Source of the DNA: Frigoribacterium endophyticum
Lineage (GTDB): Bacteria; Actinomycetota; Actinomycetes; Actinomycetales; Microbacteriaceae
Reading direction: 5' to 3'
Assembly: GCF_011759585.1 (NCBI RefSeq)
Contig: NZ_JAAOYV010000001.1
Coordinates: 434,001-498,000 of the forward strand
DNA length: 64,000 bases
Shown: piece by piece, positions 37,266 through 45,225 of the stretch
How positions within the stretch are numbered: position 1 is the first letter of the stretch
Layout: each line of letters opens with the position of its first letter
Made by a program: the position numbers and the translations under genes
The notes under the pieces: model-generated
Told to the model about the DNA's origin: nothing
The model's database searches: none
The model's input: the letters and a program-made list of their open reading frames with translations, nothing else

Positions 37266-37321
37266 GGGGGCCAGCCTAGCTGCGGCGGCCCCGGAGGAGG
37301 CAGGGCCTCCGCCCGTCGGCT

Positions 37322-37350
37322 TTGCACCGGGGTCGGCGTTCGCCTACACT
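37322..37350 (+). promoter_or_regulatory. promoter of tRNA-Trp, possibly also secE-nusG
   Basis: TTGCAC (37322-37327) and TACACT (37345-37350) are separated by 17 bases, a good sigma-70-type match, 72 bp before tRNA-Trp. Confidence 0.75.
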
Positions 37351-37421
37351 TGCCGAGGCGCCGACGAGCGCGGAGTTCCTGCGCGCCTCACGGTGTCGCC
37401 GGGCCCTGATCGTCAGCCCGA

Positions 37422-37494
37422 AGGGCGGTGGCTCAATTGGTAGAGCAGCGGTCTCCAAAACCGCAGGTTGCAGGTTCGAGTCCTGTCCGCCCTG
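37422..37494 (+). tRNA. tRNA-Trp (CCA)
   Basis: A 73-base cloverleaf with acceptor AGGGCGG/CCGCCCT, anticodon CCA in the loop of GCGGTCTCCAAAACCGC, T-stem TGCAG/CTGT-type and discriminator G, as usual for tRNA-Trp. CCA is not encoded. It precedes secE, the standard actinobacterial order. Confidence 0.96.
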
Positions 37495-37546
37495 CAGCCC
37501 GGCCGGGTCGTCGCGACCGACACTAGTCAGAGCGGCGGCCCGGGAC

Positions 37547-37581
37547 ACCGGACGACCGTCCGGTCCCCGGACGACTGTCCG
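37547..37581 (+). repeat. two tandem palindromes between tRNA-Trp and secE
   Basis: ACCGGAC-GACC-GTCCGGT (37547-37564) and CGGAC-GACT-GTCCG (37568-37581) are near copies of one palindrome. They could be processing or terminator hairpins, or an operator for secE. Confidence 0.6.
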
Positions 37582-37630
37582 TCCATCGGACACCAGGCCC
37601 CGCGGGCCGAGCTCGGAAGGTACCCAGACA

Positions 37631-37912
37631 GTGGCGAGAAAAGACCTCGACGTCCCCAGTGAGGACGTCGTCGAGAAGGCGAAGAACGACGTCGCCGTCC
37701 GGCGCAGCCCCTTCGCGCGCATCGCGCTGTTCATCCGTCAGGTGATCGGTGAGCTGAAGAAGGTCGTCACCCCGACCCGTAAAGAACTCCTGAGCTACAC
37801 GGGCGTCGTGCTCGTCTTCGTCGTCATCATGATGGCCCTGGTCACCGGCCTGGACTCCCTCTTCGGCCTCGCCGTCGGGTACGTCTTCGGCAACGGCCCG
37901 ACCGGCAGCTGA
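37631..37912 (+). CDS. secE: preprotein translocase subunit SecE
   Basis: A 93-residue single-helix subunit of the SecYEG channel. The conserved amphipathic segment FIRQVIGELKKVVTPTRKEL precedes one membrane helix near residues 58-83. GTG 37631 was chosen because it gives the normal length for actinobacterial SecE, although the Shine-Dalgarno is weak (GGAAGG 11 bases upstream). nusG follows 86 bp downstream, as in most bacteria. Confidence 0.95.
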   Translation: MARKDLDVPSEDVVEKAKNDVAVRRSPFARIALFIRQVIGELKKVVTPTRKELLSYTGVVLVFVVIMMALVTGLDSLFGLAVGYVFGNGPTGS

Positions 37913-37998
37913 CACGACACCGCGCGGTCCTCTCGACCGCGCCACGCGGCCGCCGCGGCGGTCGCCGGCCCGACACCCCACGAACGGAAGAAGAACCC

Positions 37999-39090
37999 TT
38001 GCCTGAGAACGAGCGCGACGACATCGACCTGGCCCCCGCCGCCGAGCAGTCCTCGGAGGTCGGCGAGACCCAGGAGGGCGACGTCCTCGACGTCGACACC
38101 GACGGCGACGCGGGCTCGGCGGAGGAGAGCGCTATCTCGATCGTCGACGAGGGCGACGAGGGCACCGACGACTCGGGCGACCTCGACGAGCTGCTCGACA
38201 CCCTGGACGAGGCGTCCGACCCCGAGGCCGACGCCGTCGTCGACGACGCGCTCGACATCGACGACGCCGCCGAGGCGGAGGCCGCCGTCGAGGCGACCGA
38301 CGACGAGGCCGACACCGAGGCGGAGGAGCTGGCCGCCGAGGGCGACGCCAGCGGGGCGAACGCCGTCATCGCCGAGGCCGAGCAGTCCGTCCAGGACGCC
38401 GACGCCGAGGCCGCCTTCGACGACGTGGCCGTCGACGTCGAGTCGGAGGACGTCGACGACGAGGCCGAGGTCGACCCGTACGAGGCGTTCCGCTACGACC
38501 TGCGCGGCAAGCCCGGCAAGTGGTACGTCATCCACAGCTACGCGGGCTTCGAGCGCCGCGTGAAGCAGAACATCGAGAACCGCATGGTCTCCATGACCAT
38601 GGAGGACTACATCTACCAGGTCGAGGTCCCGATGGAGGACGTCGTCGAGATCAAGAACGGGCAGCGCAAGCTGGTCACCCGCGTGCGGATCCCCGGCTAC
38701 GTGCTCGTCCGCATGGACCTCAACGAGGACTCCTGGTCGGTCGTCCGCCACACCCCCGGCGTCACCGGCTTCGTGGGCAACGCCCACAACCCGACGCCCC
38801 TCCGCTTCGAGGAGGCCTTCAACATGCTGAAGAGCCTCGTCCAGGTGCAGGAGGCGGCCCCGGCCACCAAGGGCGGCGCCAAGGGCGGCAAGCAGACCCA
38901 GCGCGTCATCCCCGCCGAGGTCGACTTCGAGATCGGCGAGACGATCACGATCAAGGAGGGCTCGTTCGCGGGCCTCCCCGGCACGATCAACGAGATCAAG
39001 CCCGAGAGCGGCAAGCTCACCGTGCTCGTCTCGCTCTTCGAGCGCGAGACCCCGGTCGAGCTCAGCTTCGACCAGGTCACCAAGCTCTAG
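37999..39090 (+). CDS. nusG: transcription termination/antitermination factor NusG
   Basis: A 363-residue NusG that binds RNA polymerase and links it to Rho or ribosomes. The NGN domain begins near residue 173 (KWYVIHSYAGFERRVKQNIE) and the KOW domain is at the C-terminus (GSFAGLPGTINEI). The first 165 residues are an extreme Asp/Glu/Ala-rich tail, which about doubles the length compared with the 181-residue E. coli protein. The start is TTG 37999 with GGAAGAAG about 8 bases upstream; no ATG or GTG lies close by. Confidence 0.95.
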   Translation: MPENERDDIDLAPAAEQSSEVGETQEGDVLDVDTDGDAGSAEESAISIVDEGDEGTDDSGDLDELLDTLDEASDPEADAVVDDALDIDDAAEAEAAVEATDDEADTEAEELAAEGDASGANAVIAEAEQSVQDADAEAAFDDVAVDVESEDVDDEAEVDPYEAFRYDLRGKPGKWYVIHSYAGFERRVKQNIENRMVSMTMEDYIYQVEVPMEDVVEIKNGQRKLVTRVRIPGYVLVRMDLNEDSWSVVRHTPGVTGFVGNAHNPTPLRFEEAFNMLKSLVQVQEAAPATKGGAKGGKQTQRVIPAEVDFEIGETITIKEGSFAGLPGTINEIKPESGKLTVLVSLFERETPVELSFDQVTKL

Positions 39091-39133
39091 CACCGCGTCG
39101 CCCGTCGGGGGTGTGATCCACGCCCTCGTCCAG

Positions 39134-39139
39134 TACGCT
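39134..39139 (+). promoter_or_regulatory. possible -10 box of rplK-rplA
   Basis: TACGCT lies in the 178-bp gap between nusG and rplK, 130 bp before rplK. The -35 region is weak. The long leader would have room for an L1-binding site, but I could not fold one with confidence. Confidence 0.35.
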
Positions 39140-39268
39140 GTGTCGAGTGCCGGCCTCGTCCGCACCTCCCCCCAGTCTTGACACCTCACCGGAGTCCGTC
39201 CCCACGGGCCACCGGGAGAGCCAGCGGCAGCCGCCGTCGGCTCGAACCCCAGAAGAAGGAAAAGAACA

Positions 39269-39700
39269 ATGGCACCGAAAAAGAAGGTCACGGGTCTGAT
39301 CAAGCTTCAGATCAACGCCGGCGCCGCGAACCCCGCCCCGCCCATCGGCCCGGCCCTGGGTCAGCACGGCGTGAACATCATGGAGTTCTGCAAGGCCTAC
39401 AACGCCGCGACCGAGTCGCAGCGCGGCAACGTCGTGCCGGTCGAGATCACGGTCTACGAAGACCGCTCGTTCACGTTCGTCCTGAAGACCCCGCCCGCCG
39501 CCGAGCTCATCAAGAAGGCCGCCGGCGTCGCCAAGGGCTCCTCGACCCCGCACACCGCCAAGGTCGGCACGCTGACCATGGAGCAGGTCCGCGAGATCGC
39601 CACGACGAAGCAGGCCGACCTCAACGCCAACGACATCGACGCCGCGGCGAAGATCATCGCCGGCACCGCCCGCTCCATGGGCATCACGGTCGACGCCTAA
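39269..39700 (+). CDS. rplK: 50S ribosomal protein L11
   Basis: A 143-residue protein that binds 23S rRNA in the GTPase centre. The opening [28 protein letters not shown] and the C-terminal SMGITV are the family hallmarks. AGAAGGAAAAG ahead of ATG 39269 is a good ribosome-binding site. Codon use is more even in third positions than in neighbouring metabolic genes, as expected for high expression. Confidence 0.98.
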   Translation: MAPKKKVTGLIKLQINAGAANPAPPIGPALGQHGVNIMEFCKAYNAATESQRGNVVPVEITVYEDRSFTFVLKTPPAAELIKKAAGVAKGSSTPHTAKVGTLTMEQVREIATTKQADLNANDIDAAAKIIAGTARSMGITVDA

Positions 39701-39800
39701 GCAGCACCCCTCCGTGCAGGCGACCCGCCTGCACGACCCAGACACCAGTGGGAGAGCCGGCCAGGCTCGCTACCACGTCCCCAGTACGAAGAGGTCCAAC

Positions 39801-40490
39801 ATGGCTCAGAAGTCCAAGGCGTACCGCGCCGCTGCCGAGAAGATCGAGGCAGGCAAGTTCTACAGCACCAGCGAGGCCGTCGCCGTCGCCCGCGAGACCG
39901 GCTCGAAGAAGTTCGACTCGACCGTCGAGGTCGCGCTCAAGCTCGGCGTCGACCCCCGCAAGGCGGACCAGATGGTGCGCGGCACCGTCATCCTCCCGCA
40001 CGGCACGGGCAAGACCGCCCGCGTCATCGTCTTCGCGACGGGTGCCGCCGCTGAGGCCGCCATCGCGGCCGGTGCCGACGAGGTCGGCGGCGACGAGCTC
40101 ATCGAGAAGGTCGCCGGCGGCTACACGTCGTTCGACTCGGCCGTCTCGACGCCCGAGCTCATGGGCAAGGTCGGTCGTCTCGGAAAGGTGCTCGGCCCCC
40201 GCGGCCTCATGCCCAACCCGAAGACGGGCACCGTGACCCCGAACGTCGCGCAGGCCGTCAACGACATCAAGGGCGGAAAGATCGAGTTCCGTGTCGACAA
40301 GCACAGCAACGTGCACTTCGTCATCGGCAAGGCCGGCTTCTCGGAAGAGCAGCTGAACACCAACCTCGACGCCGCCCTCGAAGAGGTCGTCCGTCTGAAG
40401 CCGTCCTCCTCCAAGGGCCGCTACATCACCAAGGGCACGCTGTCGACGACCTTCGGTCCCGGCATCCCCCTCGACATCAACGTCTTCTAG
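39801..40490 (+). CDS. rplA: 50S ribosomal protein L1
   Basis: A 229-residue L1 protein with the signature [21 protein letters not shown] near residue 120. L1 sits at the ribosomal stalk and in many bacteria represses its own operon. ATG 39801 follows GAAGAGG by 7 bases. It is separated from rplK by 100 bp and is followed by a strong terminator. Confidence 0.98.
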   Translation: MAQKSKAYRAAAEKIEAGKFYSTSEAVAVARETGSKKFDSTVEVALKLGVDPRKADQMVRGTVILPHGTGKTARVIVFATGAAAEAAIAAGADEVGGDELIEKVAGGYTSFDSAVSTPELMGKVGRLGKVLGPRGLMPNPKTGTVTPNVAQAVNDIKGGKIEFRVDKHSNVHFVIGKAGFSEEQLNTNLDAALEEVVRLKPSSSKGRYITKGTLSTTFGPGIPLDINVF

Positions 40491-40520
40491 GTCTCACCGA
40501 CCCAGAGCGCAGAGTCGCCC

Positions 40521-40554
40521 GAAGGCCGTCCCACTCTCGAGTGGGGCGGCCTTC
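40521..40554 (+). terminator. rplK-rplA terminator
   Basis: The arms GAAGGCCG-CCCACT and AGTGGG-CGGCCTTC, with one mismatched pair and a CTCG loop, form a 14-bp stem 31 bp after rplA. Confidence 0.85.
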
Positions 40555-40625
40555 GTCGTGCCTGTCGACGTGTGCCGGGGCGTCCCTGGTCAGGGCAGGA
40601 GGCGCGGGTGCGGCACCATGGGCAG

Positions 40626-41162
40626 ATGACCGTCATCGTCCGCCCCGCCACGCCCGCCGACTCCGCCCTGCTCGCCGAGGTGGCGGCGGTGACCTTCCCC
40701 CTGGCCTGCCCGCCCGGTTCGTCGCTGACGGACATCGCGCGCGTCGTGACGACGACCCTGTCGGAGGACGCCTTCTCGCGGTACCTCGCGGACGACTCCC
40801 GGACGGTGCTGCTGGCCGTGGACCCGGCCACGGCGGGCGCCCTGGGCTACAGCATGCTCGTGGCGGGCGACCCCACCGACGCCGACGTCGCCGCGGCCGT
40901 GTCGTCCCGGCCGACGGTGGAGCTGAGCAAGTTCTACGTCATGCCCCAGGGGCACGGGACGGGCGCGGCGTCGACCCTGATGGCCGCGACCATCGACGCG
41001 GCCGGCGCGACGGGCGCCTCCTCGGTGTGGCTCGGCGTCAACCAGCAGAACGACCGTGCACTGCGCTTCTACGCCAAGCACGCCCTGGAGCGCGTCGGCA
41101 CCCGCACCTTCGCCCTCGGCGACGACCCGCAGGCCGACTTCGTGCTCGAGCGTCGCCTCTAG
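40626..41162 (+). CDS. GNAT family N-acetyltransferase
   Basis: A 178-residue acetyltransferase. Residues 98-120 (LSKFYVMPQGHGTGAASTLM) form the acetyl-CoA loop with a Q-G-H-G-T-G form of the usual Q/RxxGxG/A motif, and GVNQQNDRALRFYAKH is the typical C-terminal strand and helix. The acceptor is unknown. ATG 40626 is chosen because of its position at the start of the fold; CACCAT lies 6 bases upstream. Confidence 0.9.
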   Translation: MTVIVRPATPADSALLAEVAAVTFPLACPPGSSLTDIARVVTTTLSEDAFSRYLADDSRTVLLAVDPATAGALGYSMLVAGDPTDADVAAAVSSRPTVELSKFYVMPQGHGTGAASTLMAATIDAAGATGASSVWLGVNQQNDRALRFYAKHALERVGTRTFALGDDPQADFVLERRL

Positions 41163-41193
41163 GCCCCCGCACCGGCCCCCGCCCGACGCGACG

Positions 41194-42159
41194 TCACTCG
41201 TCGGCGACGCGGAGGACGAGCTTGCCGCGCGTGTGGCAGCGCTCCAGCCGGGTGTGGGCGTCGGCCGCCTCGTCGAGGTCGTAGACGTCGTCGACCCAGA
41301 CGCGCAGGTCGCCCGAGTCGAGCAGCCGGGCGATGACCGAGAGGGTCGCGGCGTCGGGGCTCACGGCGAAGCCGGTGGTCCGGACGCCGGCGGCCTCGGC
41401 CGCGACGGAGGCCCCGGCGAAGGAGGCGGTGGGGGCGTGCACGACGACGCCGCCGGGCCGCAGCACGCGCAGGCTAGCCTCGGCCACCGCGACGTCGTCC
41501 ACGAGGGTGACCACGACGTCGACGTCGCGCACCGTCCGCTCGAGGTCGACGGCGTCGTAGTCGACGACCTCGGCGGCCCCGAGCTCACGGAGCCAGCCCG
41601 CGTTCCGCTGTGACCCCGTCGCGACGACGTGCGCGCCGAAGTAGGCGGCGATCTGCACGGCGAAGTGCCCCACGCCCCCGGCCCCCGCGTGCACGAGGAT
41701 GCGCTGGCCCTCGTGGGCCTTGGCGACGTCGACCACCATGCCCCAGGCGGTGAGGGCGGCCAGCGGCACGCCCGCGGCCTCGACGTGCGACAGGGCGGCG
41801 GGCTTCCGCGCGACGGACGACGACGGCACGCTGACGTACTCGGCGTAGCTGCCGCCCGCGCGGGGGAAGGGCGCCATGCCGTAGACGGCGTCGCCCACGT
41901 GGAGCGCGTGCGCCGCGTAGGGCACCTCCACGACGACGCCGCTGAAGTCGTGCCCGAGCACGGCCGGGAACACCGGGACGCCGGCGCTGTCGCCCAGGCC
42001 GGCCCGCGCCTCCGCGTCCACCCGGTTGACCCCGGCGGCGAGCACCCGCACCAGCACCTCCGAGCCGACCCGCGTCGGCACGGGCACCTCCGCCGCGACG
42101 AGCTGCTCGGGCCCGCCCGTCCGCTCGATGACCATGGCCCGCATCGTCGTGTGCGTCAT
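41194..42159 (-). CDS. zinc-independent quinone oxidoreductase-like MDR protein
   Basis: A 321-residue medium-chain dehydrogenase/reductase. The NADP-binding fold shows HAGAGGVGHFAVQIAAYFG near residue 150, and the catalytic-domain part LGHDFSGVVVEV lacks the zinc-binding Cys set, so it is of the quinone/enone reductase kind. ATG 42159 has GGGAGGG about 6 bases upstream. A perfect inverted repeat lies 53 bp further upstream and might be an operator. Confidence 0.9.
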   Translation of the reverse strand: MTHTTMRAMVIERTGGPEQLVAAEVPVPTRVGSEVLVRVLAAGVNRVDAEARAGLGDSAGVPVFPAVLGHDFSGVVVEVPYAAHALHVGDAVYGMAPFPRAGGSYAEYVSVPSSSVARKPAALSHVEAAGVPLAALTAWGMVVDVAKAHEGQRILVHAGAGGVGHFAVQIAAYFGAHVVATGSQRNAGWLRELGAAEVVDYDAVDLERTVRDVDVVVTLVDDVAVAEASLRVLRPGGVVVHAPTASFAGASVAAEAAGVRTTGFAVSPDAATLSVIARLLDSGDLRVWVDDVYDLDEAADAHTRLERCHTRGKLVLRVADE

Positions 42160-42211
42160 CGCACCCTCCCTGTCGTCGCGGAGCGCTCGGTGACGAGCAG
42201 GCTCCCTGCAT

Positions 42212-42237
42212 GACCCATCAGACAGGGCGGATGGGTC
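42212..42237. promoter_or_regulatory. 8-bp perfect inverted repeat upstream of the oxidoreductase gene
   Basis: GACCCATC and GATGGGTC are separated by 10 bases. It lies between the YqaJ gene stop and the oxidoreductase start, both on the minus strand, so it may be an operator for the latter or a weak terminator for the former. Confidence 0.4.
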
Positions 42238-42329
42238 GGTCGTGTTTCGGCCGCGTCACGGGGGCGGAAAACCTCGCCGCGGTCGCGGGGGAGGGCAGCG
42301 GTCAGGGCGAGCGGGTCAGCGCGAGCGGG

Positions 42330-43034
42330 TCAGCGCAGCGGGTCGTAGGGCGGCGGCTCGTAGGCTCGCACGCCCGGGGCGAACGGGTCGACCGGAGCCT
42401 GGCGCGCCAGGGTGTCGAGCACGGTGTCGGCGAGGCCGACGAGGCGGTGGATCTCGTCGTCGTCGCGGTCGACCCACCGGCACATCGGCACGGCGTCGAG
42501 CGGCACGAAGTCGACGTGCTGCTCCCAGACGACGAGCGTGCGCTCGGCCCCGAGCACGTACTGCTGCCAGAACACCTGGCGGAGGTACGAGCGGGGGATG
42601 CTCGTCCACGCCTTCTTCGTCGTCTTGATCTCGCAGAGCTCCACCGCGCCGTCGGCCCGGACGGCCACGCCGTCGGGGGTGGCGAGGTGCCGCGGTCGGT
42701 CGGCGGCGTGGAAGAGCTTCGAGCTCGGCGCGATGCGGTGCTCCGCGAGCACCCAACGCGCGATCTCGGGCTCGCGGGCCCGGCCGTGGTCGGTGTAGGC
42801 GTTGCCGCCGAAGCCGTTGCCGTAGAGCTTGTCGAGCACCACGGCCTGGACGGCCCGTGGGCTCGAGAGCCGCGCGACGTCGGTCGCGGTGATGCCGCGG
42901 CTCCGGGCCCGGAGCCACGCGATCCGGTCGCTCGAGTCGGCGAGCACGCGCTGCTCGTGGGCGGGCCGTGTCGGAGGCGCAGGCGGGGTCGGTTCGTCGT
43001 CCCACAGGGAGAGCATGGGCTGGACGATCGACAT
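42330..43034 (-). CDS. YqaJ-type viral recombinase/exonuclease family protein
   Basis: A 234-residue PD-(D/E)XK nuclease-fold protein of the YqaJ family (lambda exonuclease-like). Landmarks are GITATDVARL near residue 48, a conserved GRAREPEIARW, an LATPDGVAV segment with the metal Asp near residue 120, and LCEIKTTKKAW with Glu and Lys near residue 135. Phage relatives degrade DNA ends for recombination. No recT-like partner or phage gene is nearby, so it looks like a resident chromosomal copy. Confidence 0.87.
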   Translation of the reverse strand: MSIVQPMLSLWDDEPTPPAPPTRPAHEQRVLADSSDRIAWLRARSRGITATDVARLSSPRAVQAVVLDKLYGNGFGGNAYTDHGRAREPEIARWVLAEHRIAPSSKLFHAADRPRHLATPDGVAVRADGAVELCEIKTTKKAWTSIPRSYLRQVFWQQYVLGAERTLVVWEQHVDFVPLDAVPMCRWVDRDDDEIHRLVGLADTVLDTLARQAPVDPFAPGVRAYEPPPYDPLR

Positions 43035-43122
43035 GCCTCCATGCTCTCACCGGAGAGGCGGCGGGTGCGACACCGCGCCTCCTCGTGTCTCGACGTCGTG
43101 CGACGCCGGCGGGGTGATCGGC

Positions 43123-44313
43123 CTAGACGGCGGCGGCCAGCTCGTCGATGGCGGCGGGGGAGAGCGCGTGGTGGATGGCGAGCATGCTCGCCCCGATGAT
43201 CGCGGCGCGGTCGCCGGCCCTCGACTGCACGATGCTGAGGTGCTCGGTGGCGAGGGGCATCGAGCGCGAGTAGACGACCTCACGGACCCCGGCGATGAGG
43301 TGCTCGCCGGCCTGGGCCATGGAGCCGCCGATGGCGATCACCGACGGGTTGATGAGGTTCACGCACGCCGTCAGCACCTCGCCGAGGTCGCGCCCGGCCT
43401 GGCGGACGGCCATGATCGCGTCGAGGTCGCCGGCGCGCACGAGGTCGATGACCTCCTTGCCGCCCGGCACGTCGCGGCCGGTGCGGCGCAGCGAGGCGGC
43501 GATGGCGGGGCCGGAGGCGACGGCCTCGAGGCAGCCGACGTTGCCGCAGTGGCAGGGGATGCCCGCGCCGCGGGGGATCTGCACGTGGCCGATGTCGCCG
43601 GCGATGCCCTGGGCGCCCCGCTGCAGGCGCCCGCTCGAGATGATGCCCGAGCCGATGCCCGTGGCGACCTTGACGAAGAGGAAGTGATCGGTGCCGGCGA
43701 AGGCGTGGCTCCGCTCGCCGAGGGCCATGATGTTGACGTCGTTGTCGACGAGCACGGGCACGTCGAGGTGACGCCGCACCCAGCCGGGCACGTCGAACCC
43801 GTCCCACCCGGGCATGATCGGCGGGTTGACGGGGCGGCCGGTGCTGAACTGCACGGGGCCGGGCAGGCCGATGCCGACGCCGATCAGGTCGGCGCGGCTG
43901 CGGCCGAGGTCGGCGAGGAGGGTGTCCGCCTCGGCGACCATCGTCGTGAGCACGGCCTCCGGCCCGTCGGCGATGGAGAGCTCGACGTGGCGGCTGAGCA
44001 GCACCTCGCCCATCAGGTCGGTGAGGGCGGTCGTGAGGTGGCCGGCGCCGAAGTCGGCGCCCAGCACGACGCGGGCCGACGGGATCATCGCGACGCGCGA
44101 GGGCGGGCGACCGCCGGTCGAGACGGCGTCGGCGAAGGGGCCGACGAGACCCAGGGCGCTCAGCGCGTCGAGGCGCAGACCGATCGTCGAGCGGGCGAGA
44201 CCGGTCATCGCCGCGAGCTCGGCCCGGGTGCGCGGCCTGCCGTCGCGCAGCAGCTGGAAGAGCTCGCTGGCTCCCGTGCTGCCGAGGGCGGACGGCCGCG
44301 TCGTGTCGGACAT
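43123..44313 (-). CDS. ROK family transcriptional regulator
   Basis: A 396-residue repressor with an N-terminal winged helix (RTRAELAAMTGLARSTIGLR, residues 31-50) and a ROK sugar-binding domain. The zinc motif CHCGNVGCLE is near residue 252. It is divergent from the sugar operon and probably represses it until a sugar ligand binds. The usual DxGGT phosphate loop reads GADFGAGHL, so kinase activity is unlikely. ATG 44313 has TTTACT on the minus strand 6 bases upstream. Confidence 0.9.
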   Translation of the reverse strand: MSDTTRPSALGSTGASELFQLLRDGRPRTRAELAAMTGLARSTIGLRLDALSALGLVGPFADAVSTGGRPPSRVAMIPSARVVLGADFGAGHLTTALTDLMGEVLLSRHVELSIADGPEAVLTTMVAEADTLLADLGRSRADLIGVGIGLPGPVQFSTGRPVNPPIMPGWDGFDVPGWVRRHLDVPVLVDNDVNIMALGERSHAFAGTDHFLFVKVATGIGSGIISSGRLQRGAQGIAGDIGHVQIPRGAGIPCHCGNVGCLEAVASGPAIAASLRRTGRDVPGGKEVIDLVRAGDLDAIMAVRQAGRDLGEVLTACVNLINPSVIAIGGSMAQAGEHLIAGVREVVYSRSMPLATEHLSIVQSRAGDRAAIIGASMLAIHHALSPAAIDELAAAV

Positions 44314-44380
44314 GAAGGCAGTAAAGCACAGGCCCCGACGACCCTCGAGACAAGGGTGGCGATCATTCGTCGACTTTTGC

Positions 44381-44432
44381 TTGCGCTCCGACAGAAGTGG
44401 TCCTATCGTCGGTCTCGATCAGCGGTGATCGA
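44381..44432 (+). promoter_or_regulatory. sugar operon promoter and candidate ROK operator
   Basis: TTGCGC (44381-44386) and TATCGT (44404-44409) are 17 bases apart, a good promoter match. Six bases downstream lies a perfect palindrome TCGATCA-GCGG-TGATCGA (44415-44432), well placed for a repressor. Two GC hairpins follow before the first gene. Confidence 0.55.
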
Positions 44433-44487
44433 CCCCCGTCGGGGGGTGGACCACCCGCATCCACCTACTCGAAGAGGAGTCTCCCAG

Positions 44488-45225
44488 GTGACATCACCGA
44501 TCTCGGTCCAGCTCTACACGGTGAGGGACGCCATCGCGGCCGACCTGCCCGGCACCCTCCGCCGCCTCGCCGACATCGGCTTCACGCAGGTCGAGCCCTG
44601 GGGCTTCGTCGAGCGCGTCGACGAGTACGCCGAGGCGCTGCCGGCGGCCGGGCTCACCGCGCCGAGCGCCCACGCCAAGCTCGTCGGCCAGGACCTCGAG
44701 CCCATCTTCGCGGCGGCCGTCCGCCTCGGCGTCTCCACGGTCATCGACCCCCACGTCGACGAGACCCGCTGGATCACCCGCGAGGACGTCGAGTCGGTCG
44801 CCGCCGACCTGGGGCGCATCGCCGAGCAGGCCGCCGAGCACGGGCTCACGGTCGGCTACCACAACCACGCGTTCGAGCTGGAGAACACGATCGACGGCAC
44901 CCCCGCCCTCGAGGTCTTCGCCGCCGCCCTGCCCCCGACCGTCGTGCTCGAGATCGACACCTACTGGGTCGAGGTCGGCGGCGTCGGCGCGGCCGAGCTC
45001 CTCGCCCGCCTCGGCGACCAGGTCCAGTTCCTCCACGTGAAGGACGGCCCCCTGACGAAGGACGACTCCGAGCAGGTCGCGGTCGGCCGCGGCAGCATGC
45101 CCGTCCGCGACATCCTGCGCGCGGCGCCCCAGGCCCTCGCCGTCGTCGAGCTCGACGACCACGCGGGCGACGTCCTCACCGCCCTCGCCGACAGCTTCGA
45201 GTACCTCCAGGGAGTCCGCGCATGA
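44488..45225 (+). CDS. sugar phosphate isomerase/epimerase family protein (first copy)
   Basis: A 245-residue TIM-barrel protein of the xylose-isomerase-like AP_endonuc_2 group. Probable metal ligands lie in YHNHAFEL, LEIDTYWV, FLHVKD and VVELDD. Family members isomerise or epimerise sugars, and some eliminate the leaving group of 3-keto-glycosides. GTG 44488 has GAAGAGGAG about 14 bases upstream, rather far. The next gene overlaps by 4 bp. It is the first gene of the operon divergent from the ROK regulator. Confidence 0.88.
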   Translation: MTSPISVQLYTVRDAIAADLPGTLRRLADIGFTQVEPWGFVERVDEYAEALPAAGLTAPSAHAKLVGQDLEPIFAAAVRLGVSTVIDPHVDETRWITREDVESVAADLGRIAEQAAEHGLTVGYHNHAFELENTIDGTPALEVFAAALPPTVVLEIDTYWVEVGGVGAAELLARLGDQVQFLHVKDGPLTKDDSEQVAVGRGSMPVRDILRAAPQALAVVELDDHAGDVLTALADSFEYLQGVRA

